From Streptomyces sp. NBC_00568 (lineage in GTDB: Bacteria; Actinomycetota; Actinomycetes; Streptomycetales; Streptomycetaceae), in NCBI RefSeq assembly GCF_026341855.1, contig NZ_JAPENW010000001.1, forward strand, positions 4,827,001 to 4,891,000: a stretch of DNA of 64,000 nucleotides. The letters are read 5' to 3'. This document shows, piece by piece, positions 25,383 to 32,328 of the stretch (positions are counted from its first letter, which is position 1; each line of letters opens with the position of its first letter). Made by a program: the position numbers and the translations under genes. Below the pieces are notes generated by a model. It saw only the letters and a list, made by a program, of their open reading frames with translations, had not been told where the DNA came from and ran no database searches.

Positions 25383-25835
25383 CCGTCAATCGGCGAAGCA
25401 GCAGACCTCCTTCGGGCGCAACTGCGCGTAGGTCAGCTGTCGAGTCCTGCAACGACTGAGGACGCATGGTCTGCCTTCATCCGCTTCGGCCGGATGCGGT
25501 TCAACACGGCGGATTCGCCCGACGCCGATGGTCTGCTGTTTCAGTATGGGGTGCACGCCTTCGACGGTCCGGAGGCGTTCTCACTCGACCTCGCGCGCCA
25601 ATTCGAAGTGCTGGGCGCGGACGGCGACTATGACCACTTCGTCCAGGTCCACTGCGAGCTGGTCTACGAACCGGTACCGGCTTTGGCCGCCCTGGGGGAC
25701 TTCAACTCATGGTTCTTTCACGACTCAGGTGAGGATCTGGGGCGGTGGCTAGGAGCCCTCACCGCGCGGGATGCCTGGGCAGTCATCCGGGAGCAGCGAC
25801 CAGTGAAGGTCGAGGTCTATCAAGAGGCCGTCTAG
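25371..25835 (+). CDS. hypothetical acidic protein
   Basis: A 154-residue protein with pI-lowering composition (many Asp and Glu), no signal peptide and no membrane helix. Visible stretches are EDAWSAFIRFGRMRFNT, DGLLFQYGVHAFDG and GDFNSWFFHDSGEDLGRWLGALTARDAWAVIREQRP. The compact alpha/beta look and regular codon use support a real gene, perhaps an immunity-like or accessory protein of the island, but I do not recognise it. It diverges from the truncated integrase with its start overlapping the integrase remnant. Confidence 0.65.
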   Translation: MSGRPSIGEAADLLRAQLRVGQLSSPATTEDAWSAFIRFGRMRFNTADSPDADGLLFQYGVHAFDGPEAFSLDLARQFEVLGADGDYDHFVQVHCELVYEPVPALAALGDFNSWFFHDSGEDLGRWLGALTARDAWAVIREQRPVKVEVYQEAV

Positions 25836-26543
25836 ACAGCGTGCCCCCTGCGTGCCCGGTCGAGCAGGTAGACACGGAGAATGGCTGTCGTCGGCGGAAC
25901 CGGGGCAGCAGAACAGCCCCTAACCGTATCGACTGGTCAGAGTCCGTTCTTGCCGGCGGTGGGTGTGGGATTTGAACCCACGGTGACTCGCGCCACGACG
26001 GTTTTCAAGACCGTTGCGATCTCGAGCGCCTTACCTCTTTGACCTGCAAGGCAACGCTTAGGGCGCCTCCGCAAGCCGCCCTCGGCCCATGCATGGCCCA
26101 CTGGGGAGGGATTCCTCCACCGCGAGCCTCCTGGTGGCCGCCCGGATCCCGGGCCTGTCGCCGAGCCCTGATCCGCCGGAATGGCCGAATTGTAGATTCA
26201 GCGCGAATCCTCCAGAAGATCCCTTTTGAGATGGTGTTGCGCTTTTCCGAGCCGGTGCTGTTGGGGCTCGCCGCGCTTGCGATTCGCGGACGGGTGAAGC
26301 GATGACGATGTGGCTCAGCGACCATTCCCGAAAATCGCTGGCAGACGACTATCTAGCGGTTTGGTCGCCTAGGGGTGCCTTCGCCCGCCGCACCGCACCG
26401 ACCTCTCCGCCTCGCGGGAGGCGGGGATTATCTGATGCCCCATTGTGATTCGCGGGTGTACAACCCTGTGTGGATGCCGGCTGTCTGTAGGGCGCTGGAG
26501 CGATGAGCCTTCGGTGCATTTCCGTAAGGAGATTGGGGATCAG
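25836..26543. other. 708-bp stretch without a gene, holding a tRNA-Ser remnant
   Basis: Apart from the tRNA-Ser fragment at 25956-26014 no coding sequence is convincing; the frames here are short or composition-biased. A GGGAGG tract at 26104-26109 has no start in the right frame. Confidence 0.5.
25956..26014 (-). tRNA. tRNA-Ser(TGA) 3' fragment, probable attachment site
   Basis: Read on the minus strand: anticodon arm ACGGT-CTTGAAA-ACCGT (anticodon TGA), a long variable arm, T-arm GTGGG-TTCAAAT-CCCAC and acceptor 3' strand ACCCACC with G. The matching 5' acceptor strand GGTGGGT and D-arm are missing; different DNA replaces them. This is what one end of a tRNA-targeting element leaves. Not a functional tRNA. 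Confidence 0.7.
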
Positions 26544-27308
26544 GTGGGGAAGCAGGTCTGGAGAGTCGTCGTGGCCGGTGGTGCGGCGGCGGTGTTCACG
26601 GCCGTGGCCGCGGTGCCGGCCGGGGCGGCCGAGGGTGGGGTCTCGTTCACCCGTGTCCAGGTGAACGGCGGCAAGCCGATTGTGATCGGGGTGTCGAAGG
26701 AGGTCGCGGCGCCCGCCTCCTTCCGGATGGCGACCACTCACCAGTGGAAGTGGCCAGCGGTGTTCCTGTACCGCGGTGGTGCGGGTGATCGGCTGTGGCA
26801 CGCCATCGAGACGAGCGACTGCATCAAGGTGAGCTCGGGCGTCTGCGACTTCAACGAGACGATGTACTTCGACCCGAGCGTGTGGGACATGCGTAACAGC
26901 GAGGCCGGGGCCTGGAAGGTCGGGGCCGAGGTGTACTTCGAGGGCGGCGGTGGTGACACCGACGACAAGGGTCTGACGGTCCACGTCAAGCGCAACTCCC
27001 GCCTGACCGTCAACGCCTCGCCCGAACCGGTGTCCAAGGACAGGACCATCACCGTGACCGGAAAGGTCACGCGGGCCAACTGGGAGACCAGGAAGTACGC
27101 CTCCTACGGAGACCGCCTGGTGAGCCTGCAGTTCAAGCCTGCCGGCACCGCCTCCTACACCACGGTGAAGAAGGTGTACTCGAACGGCTCGGGTGATCTC
27201 AGGACGACCGTGAAGGCCTCCAAGACGGGTACGTGGCGCTGGGTGTACTACGGCAACACCACCACCGGGCCGTCGACGTCGTCCGGGGACAACGTCGTGG
27301 TGCAGTGA
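26544..27308 (+). CDS. secreted beta-rich protein
   Basis: A 254-residue exported protein. Residues 1-31 form a Sec signal (GKQVWRVVVAGGAAAVFTAVAAVPAGAA). The mature part has two similar beta-sandwich-like halves; the second (LTVNASPEPVSKDRTITVTGKVTRANWETRKYASYGDRLVSLQFKPAG) resembles Ig-like or calcium-dependent fold modules of Streptomyces secreted proteins of unknown role. One Cys pair (SDCIKVSSGVCDF) may form a disulfide. GTG 26544 is chosen since the signal starts there; AAGGAG lies 13-18 bases upstream. It lies between two tRNA-Ser-like fragments. Confidence 0.75.
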   Translation: MGKQVWRVVVAGGAAAVFTAVAAVPAGAAEGGVSFTRVQVNGGKPIVIGVSKEVAAPASFRMATTHQWKWPAVFLYRGGAGDRLWHAIETSDCIKVSSGVCDFNETMYFDPSVWDMRNSEAGAWKVGAEVYFEGGGGDTDDKGLTVHVKRNSRLTVNASPEPVSKDRTITVTGKVTRANWETRKYASYGDRLVSLQFKPAGTASYTTVKKVYSNGSGDLRTTVKASKTGTWRWVYYGNTTTGPSTSSGDNVVVQ

Positions 27309-27634
27309 TGTCCGCGGTGCCGGCGGGCGGGTGGGGGCCGAGCCGGCGGTAACGGCTGCGACGGTCAAGGCGTCGGGTCCGTCGCGATCGCGACGGACCC
27401 GACGCCTTGCGTCCTGGCCGACCGCGAGCGGCCGTGCACGGGCCTCAGTGCAACGTGAGCCAGCGCGCCGTGCGGACCATGAGGCCGGTCACCGCTCTGG
27501 TGGGCAGGGCCGGATCTCGATGAGGCGACGACGACCACGGTTTTCAAGACCGTGTACCACTTGATTCGCTCGAGCCTGCAGTCCTCGGCGGTGGCCGTCA
27601 GGGACGGCCGCCCCGAACCTTCCCAGCGGAGGGG
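27309..27634. other. spacer with a second tRNA-Ser-like anticodon arm
   Basis: At 27537-27553 ACGGTTTTCAAGACCGT repeats exactly the anticodon arm of the fragment at 25998-26014; on the minus strand it is preceded by AAGTGGTAC, like a D-loop, and followed by a degenerate T-arm-like stretch ending CCCACCA. No gene is visible. Confidence 0.5.
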
Positions 27635-28315
27635 TCAACAGCTCGACGCGCAGGAGGCATCGACCTGGCCCTGACCGATCGCGACCAGCGCGCGGCCCAT
27701 GACCTCCTGGACCTGGCCGAGGGCCGAGATCGTGGTCACCAGACCCGGGGCCTGGTAGTGGTCGACGACCGGCGCCGTCTCACTGCGATAGACCTCCAGT
27801 CGCCTGCGAACAGTTGCCTCGCGGTCGTCATCGCGCTGGAACAGCTCACCGCCGCAGACGTCGCAGGTTCCTGCCACTTCGGGTGGGCTGTAGTCGACGT
27901 GGAAGATGTGTTCGCGGTCTTGACGGCACAGCCATCGTCCGGCGATCCGCCTGACCACCTCGGCCTCGGGAATCTCCAGGTCGAGCACGGCATCCAGCGT
28001 CGACTCCGAGTCGGCCAGGATGCCGTCCAGCGCCTCCGCCTGGGCAAGATTGCGGGGGAAACCGTCCAGCAGGAATCCGCGCTCGGTGTCCGGGCGGGCA
28101 AGGCGCTCTTTGATCACCCCGATCGTGACCTCGTCCGGTACCAGAAGGCCGGCGCGCATGTGCGTGTGGGCGTTCTGCCCGAGCTCGGTGCCCTGGTCGA
28201 TGTGCTCGCGGAACAGGTCACCGGCGGAGATGTGCTGGATCGACAGATGCGCGGCAAGGCGCACTGCCTGCGTGCCTTTGCCGGCTCCGGGCGGCCCGAG
28301 CAGGAGGATGCGCAT
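27635..28315 (-). CDS. adk: adenylate kinase paralogue
   Basis: A 226-residue AMP/ATP phosphotransferase. P-loop GPPGAGKGTQ is at residues 7-16, the AMP-site region HISAGDLFREHI at 29-40, LLDGFPRNLAQAEAL near 81-95, and a LID insert with WLCRQDREHIFHVDYSPP...CDVCGGELFQRDDD. The LID keeps three of the four usual zinc cysteines (C, C and C of CDVC) while the second of the first pair is Asp (CRQD instead of CxxC). Streptomyces carry an essential adk in the ribosomal protein cluster, so this is probably a second, accessory copy carried by the island. The C-terminal GQVDASCASSC tail is unusual. Confidence 0.88.
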   Translation of the reverse strand: MRILLLGPPGAGKGTQAVRLAAHLSIQHISAGDLFREHIDQGTELGQNAHTHMRAGLLVPDEVTIGVIKERLARPDTERGFLLDGFPRNLAQAEALDGILADSESTLDAVLDLEIPEAEVVRRIAGRWLCRQDREHIFHVDYSPPEVAGTCDVCGGELFQRDDDREATVRRRLEVYRSETAPVVDHYQAPGLVTTISALGQVQEVMGRALVAIGQGQVDASCASSC

Positions 28316-28793
28316 CGATGAGGTGTCCCTTCGTCATGCGTGGCCAGGGTCGATCCCACGGATTCGGAGCAGCTGGGCGTCGTGACTGCGTAGAAGCCCT
28401 TTGTGCATTCCAGCATGACGGGACTTCGCATGCAGCCACATCGGGGGCCTAGTCCGTGCAACCCAGAACCATCAGGCGCCCCCAACGGACACATCGGGAA
28501 GTACGGCAGCCCCAGCCACCGGTCCCGCCGGGCAAGGCTCGCTGAGGCCCGTTGAGCGACCGGTATGACCGCCGCCGACTGATCCTGTCGGCGCATTACG
28601 GGAGATGCGGTGCAGGGCGTGGCCGTCGTCGGCCCTAGGTGCCGAAGCAACACACCCGGGTTATCCGCGGTGCCGCTGTTCACCAGGCCGGATGGGGCCG
28701 GGAGCGTTGGACAGGTCACGGGAGGCCATGTTCGATGGAGCCTTGTTGGCTATCGGGGGAAGGTGCAGGAATCCGCGAGCGGAAGGAGCCCCC
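28316..28793. other. gene-free spacer
   Basis: No gene on either strand with a believable start and codon use. It separates the adenylate kinase gene from the metallo-beta-lactamase-fold fragment. Confidence 0.5.
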
Positions 28794-28919
28794 GTGCTGA
28801 GGCAGGTCGCGGAGGGTGTGCTGATCCACGGGAGCGATTTCGTGCAGAGCAACAGCAGCGTGTTGTCCCTCGTGCGTCACGGAGCTGGTGACCGGTCAGG
28901 CCGCCGATCGCTCTCGTGA
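28794..28919 (+). pseudogene. 5' fragment of a metallo-beta-lactamase-fold hydrolase gene
   Basis: A strong ribosome site GGAAGGAG (28781-28788) precedes GTG 28794, which opens MLRQVAEGVLIHGSDFVQSNSSVLSL, the N-terminal strand pair typical of MBL-fold hydrolases (usually ...VAxGVLVHxSEFxxSNAVVVQG). The frame then loses similarity and stops after 41 residues without the HxHxDH motif. The downstream part has been deleted. Confidence 0.6.
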
Positions 28920-28932
28920 AGCGGGTCAGAAG

Positions 28933-28966
28933 AAAGACCCCCAGCTGATCATGACTGGGGGCCTTT
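28933..28966. terminator. terminator related to the tRNA-Val terminator
   Basis: CCCCCAG (28938-28944) and CTGGGGG (28955-28961) form the core; AAAG/CTTT flank them with one mismatch. The whole 34-nt tract differs from 18483-18516 at only about three positions, including the GATCAT loop. Confidence 0.7.
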
Positions 28967-29037
28967 CGCATTCGGGGCCGACAGCGGCGCCGGGACCACG
29001 CGCGCAGGCGCCTCGTGGGTGCCCCGGCCTAGTCGAC

Positions 29038-30390
29038 CTAGTCGATGCGGGTGACGTCGGGGAGGTGCGGTGTGGGGTTGTCGAGCAGGGGGCGTCGGCG
29101 GTGCTTCAGGGTCCGGTCGAAGAAGGCGGTGAGGTAGGCGCGGCGGGCGTCGGTGCCGCTGACCGGGTCGATGTCTCCGACCATGGCCGCCACGACAGCG
29201 GGCGGTGGGGTGCCGAAGCGGGCGGCGAGCGCGGGGACGAGTATCTGGAAATCGCAGTAGGACTGGTGCCGTGCCCGTGCGGTCCACAGGTCGCGTTTCC
29301 AACCGGGGGAGTTCTTCCACAGAGCCTGCCAGGCGGCTACGTGGGTGTGGGTGAAGGGGAGCTCAGGTGTGTACGAGCTGCCCGCCAGGAGGAAGGGCTG
29401 CCGCAGTCCCGTACGCGTGACCGGTGCGAACAGTTCAGGGTCGTCCGGGCCGTAGCCGAGCGGCCCCTCGAGGACCGCACCGGCGCTGATGCCCCGGTCC
29501 AGACGCATCGCCTCGGCTGCGGCCGTGCCGCCCAGGGAATGGCCGAAGACTCCGACCGACCCGATGTCGAGCGCGGCTCCGAGTCCGGCCGGGAGGGTGC
29601 GGCCGTCGGCGTCGGGGTTGCCGCCGCGAGCGAGCAGGCGCAACTGGTTCAGCACGAAGCGCAGGTCGGCCACCCGGCAGTCCACCGCGGCCTTCATGAC
29701 CTGGGGTGACAGCTCGCCCGCCAGAGCGGGGGCGGGGGTGATGACACGGCCGCCGGGGAACTCGACAGCGAGCGATTCGTAGGTGTGGTCGACGGCCACG
29801 ACGGCGTACCCGTGACTGGCCAGCTCGGCGGCGACGGTGGTGTCGAGGAACCGCGGGTTGAGCCGGCCGGGCGTGTAGAGCACGACGGGCAGCCGCCTGG
29901 CCGCGTGCGCCACCGGGGCGCCCACGGTCGTATGCGTGCCGATGCCGGTCCAGTCGACGGAGCCGGCGGGGATGCCGAGGGACCCCGCGAAGGTGTCGAA
30001 GGCCGGACCGAGGCCGGGCGTGGCGTAGGGCGTCGCCGGTGCCTCGGCGTTCCGGCGCGCGGGATACCAGACGGTGATCATCAGCTCACGTGGCCGGGAG
30101 TCGTCCTCGGCCCACGGGTCGCTTCGCCGAGTGTCGACAAGGTGCAGGTCGACGGTGCCGACCGGGTGCGGTCCGGTGGGCGCGGGGAGGTCGCAGCGGA
30201 AGAGGCCACCGTCCGGGTCCGTTGCGGCCACCGGGTTCGTCGCGCCGCCCGGGTTCGTCGCGCCGCCCGGGTTCGTCGCGGCGCCCGCGGAGGAAGACAG
30301 CGCGAGGGTGGCAGCCGTGGCTGTGAGCCCGCCGAGGACTAACCGGCGGGAAACGGGGCGACCTGTTGTGCCTGCTGATGATCGGATCAT
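29038..30390 (-). CDS. secreted alpha/beta hydrolase, PAF-acetylhydrolase-like
   Basis: A 450-residue exported hydrolase. The N-terminus has a twin-arginine signal (SRRLVLGGLTATAATLALSSSAGA) followed by a short ATNPGG tandem repeat. The catalytic domain carries the nucleophile elbow GVFGHSLGGTAA, the oxyanion-region LPVVLYTPGR, and late DIDP and ARHQSYCDF regions that supply acid and histidine, as in platelet-activating-factor acetylhydrolase-type lipases/esterases. It probably cleaves ester-linked lipids outside the cell. ATG 30390 has no clear ribosome site. The next gene to the right diverges. Confidence 0.85.
   Translation of the reverse strand: MIRSSAGTTGRPVSRRLVLGGLTATAATLALSSSAGAATNPGGATNPGGATNPVAATDPDGGLFRCDLPAPTGPHPVGTVDLHLVDTRRSDPWAEDDSRPRELMITVWYPARRNAEAPATPYATPGLGPAFDTFAGSLGIPAGSVDWTGIGTHTTVGAPVAHAARRLPVVLYTPGRLNPRFLDTTVAAELASHGYAVVAVDHTYESLAVEFPGGRVITPAPALAGELSPQVMKAAVDCRVADLRFVLNQLRLLARGGNPDADGRTLPAGLGAALDIGSVGVFGHSLGGTAAAEAMRLDRGISAGAVLEGPLGYGPDDPELFAPVTRTGLRQPFLLAGSSYTPELPFTHTHVAAWQALWKNSPGWKRDLWTARARHQSYCDFQILVPALAARFGTPPPAVVAAMVGDIDPVSGTDARRAYLTAFFDRTLKHRRRPLLDNPTPHLPDVTRID
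30238..30291. repeat. 18-bp repeat inside the hydrolase gene
   Basis: Three near-identical 18-bp units containing GCGCCGCCCGGGTTCGTC encode ATNPGG repeats just after the Tat signal. Confidence 0.75.
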
Positions 30391-30715
30391 GACTCGATCA
30401 TGTCAGAGGTGATCGCCCGTGTTCCCGACCACGCGGACCACCTGACCGAGATCGGCCGGGCAGAACTCGGCCCCGCGTTCAGCGACTCCAGCCACCTCAC
30501 ACCGAGCAGGCGCCGGATGGCGCCGGATGGAGCCGGACGGGAGACGCGTACCCGGCATACGTGTTCCGCTCGCGGGTGCGCGGCTCCCCTGACGTGTCGT
30601 ACAGGAAGAAGACGTGACACGGATGGTGAAGATGGGGCACCGGCCGTGAAACGTGCAGGGGCATGGTCGGACGGCCCCGACGGAAGGTGTGGTGGCTGAG
30701 GTGGCGGAAGACTCG
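30391..30715. other. divergent promoter region with an inverted repeat
   Basis: No gene. CGTGTC (30593-30598) and GACACG (30616-30621) form an inverted repeat spaced 17 bp, a possible operator or promoter-associated site for the permease gene. Confidence 0.4.
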
Positions 30716-32176
30716 ATGGAGAGTCAGGCGAGCGAGCGGGTCGAGACCTCCGTGGAGCTCGGGGGCTACCAGCAGGAGCTGAAACGGACGCTCGGCTCCT
30801 TTCAGGTGTTCGCGATCTCGTTCGCGTTCATCTCGGTGGCCGTCGGCATCTTCGCGACCTATGACGACGTACTGCAGACCGCGGGGCCGGTCGGGATCTG
30901 GCTCTGGGTCATCGCGGCGGTGGGGCAGGTCCTGGTGGCGCTGGTGGTCGCGCAGCTCGCCGCCCGCATCCCGCTCAGCGGCTCCTCCTATCAATGGGCG
31001 TCCCGGCTGACCAACCCGAAGATTGGCTGGGGGTTCGGCTGGCTGGCCTTCTGTTATCTGGCGATCGGCGTGGTGGCGGTCGACAACGCGCTGGCGAGCC
31101 AGGCGTTCATGCCGCTCGCCGGCATCGAGCCGGACGAGGGCACCGCGCGCCTGATCACGGTCGTGGTGCTGCTCGTCCAGGCCCTGCTCGCAGTGGCCTC
31201 GACACGCCTCGTCAGCCTGATCAACACGGGCGCGGTTGGGATCGAACTGGCGCTGGTCGTGGTGGTGGCGATCGCGCTCACCATCGCCGTGGTGGTCACG
31301 GGTGATGGCGCGGCCGACAATCTCGTCTCGCGCGGTGTCACCGAGAACGCCCCCGACTACTTCGCCGTCGGCGGCGGGTTGATGCTCGCGATGATCATGG
31401 GCCTTGCGACGCTCGTCGGCTTCGACGCCGCGGCGAACCTGGCCGAGGAGGCCAAGGACCCCCATCGCAGCGTGCCGCGGGCGATCGTGGGGTCGGTGGT
31501 GGCGGCCGGACTGCTCGGCATGCTGTTCCTGATCGCGCTCACCGCCGCGATCGATGACATCCCCAAGGTCACCGCCAACGGCTCACCGGTCGCGGCGATC
31601 ATGCGCGATCAGCTCGGTCCGGTGATGGAGAAGGTGCTGCTGGTCGCGATCACCTTCGCGTTCTTCGGCGCCGGGATGGTCGTGATGGTCGCTTGCTCGC
31701 GGATGATTTTCGCGATGTCGCGGGACTCACGCTTCCCTGCCCACCGGCTGATGCGACGGGTCAACCCACGCACACAGACGCCGATCCCGGCGACGGTCCT
31801 GATCTTCACCCTGGGGGTCGTCCTGATGGTCGCCCTGCCGGGTGCCGCACTCCTGGAGCTGATCACGGCGTCGACGATCCTCCCCGCGCTCACCTACGGC
31901 TCGACGGTCGTCCTCTACCTGGCGGTGCGGGGTGGACTGGATCGCAAGAAGGGCGCATTCGACCTCGGGCGCTTCGAGCTCCCTGTCGCGATCTGCGCGC
32001 TGGTGTGGACGCTCGTGGCACTGTTCGTCCTGGTGGCACCCCGGGAAGCGCTCGTCTCCGTCGTGATCGTGGTCGGCCTGCTCGCCGCGGGCGGGCTGTA
32101 CTTCCTCTTCATGCTGAAATTCGACCGCGAGGCGCTGGAGACCGAGCCCGGAGACGTGGGTGCCTTCAAGTACTGA
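30716..32176 (+). CDS. APC-family amino acid permease
   Basis: A 486-residue transporter with about 12 membrane helices and the APC pattern: a cytoplasmic start GGYQQELKRTLGSFQVFAISFAFISVAVGIFATY, the early helix-1 kink region GSFQVFAISF, IPLSGSSYQWASRLTNP, and LATLVGFDAAANLAEEAKDPHRSVPRAI in the loop after helix 6. It probably takes up amino acids or polyamines by proton symport. ATG 30716 follows GGAAG with 5-bp spacing; GTG 30692 after GGAAGG would add eight residues. A strong terminator and repeats follow the stop. Confidence 0.88.
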   Translation: MESQASERVETSVELGGYQQELKRTLGSFQVFAISFAFISVAVGIFATYDDVLQTAGPVGIWLWVIAAVGQVLVALVVAQLAARIPLSGSSYQWASRLTNPKIGWGFGWLAFCYLAIGVVAVDNALASQAFMPLAGIEPDEGTARLITVVVLLVQALLAVASTRLVSLINTGAVGIELALVVVVAIALTIAVVVTGDGAADNLVSRGVTENAPDYFAVGGGLMLAMIMGLATLVGFDAAANLAEEAKDPHRSVPRAIVGSVVAAGLLGMLFLIALTAAIDDIPKVTANGSPVAAIMRDQLGPVMEKVLLVAITFAFFGAGMVVMVACSRMIFAMSRDSRFPAHRLMRRVNPRTQTPIPATVLIFTLGVVLMVALPGAALLELITASTILPALTYGSTVVLYLAVRGGLDRKKGAFDLGRFELPVAICALVWTLVALFVLVAPREALVSVVIVVGLLAAGGLYFLFMLKFDREALETEPGDVGAFKY

Positions 32177-32200
32177 CCTTCCGGGATCTTCCGGGATTCT

Positions 32201-32270
32201 TCAGATCCGCCGAACCGGAATCCCTCAGATCCGCCGAACCGGAATCCCTCAGATCCGCCGAACCGGATCC
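32201..32270. repeat. 24-bp tandem repeat, about 2.9 copies
   Basis: Units TCAGATCCGCCGAACCGGAA plus TCCC at 32201-32224 and 32225-32248, and a third of 22 bp to 32270. The array lies just after the permease stop and before its terminator. Confidence 0.85.
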
Positions 32271-32277
32271 GGATGAC

Positions 32278-32311
32278 GAAGACCCCCAGCCGTGGCCGGC
32301 TGGGGGTCTTC
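32278..32311. terminator. bidirectional terminator
   Basis: Perfect 14-bp stem (GAAGACCCCCAGCC / GGCTGGGGGTCTTC), 6-nt loop GTGGCC, between convergent genes. Confidence 0.9.
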
Positions 32312-32328
32312 GTTCTGGTGGGCGGGGA

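Noticed and set aside
27510-27560. Functional tRNA-Ser at the second anticodon-arm copy
   Set aside because: No acceptor stem pairing; the T-arm is degenerate.
28316-28793. DosR/OsdR-type boxes near the adenylate kinase gene
   Set aside because: Candidate GGGAC half-sites lacked a matching partner at the proper spacing.
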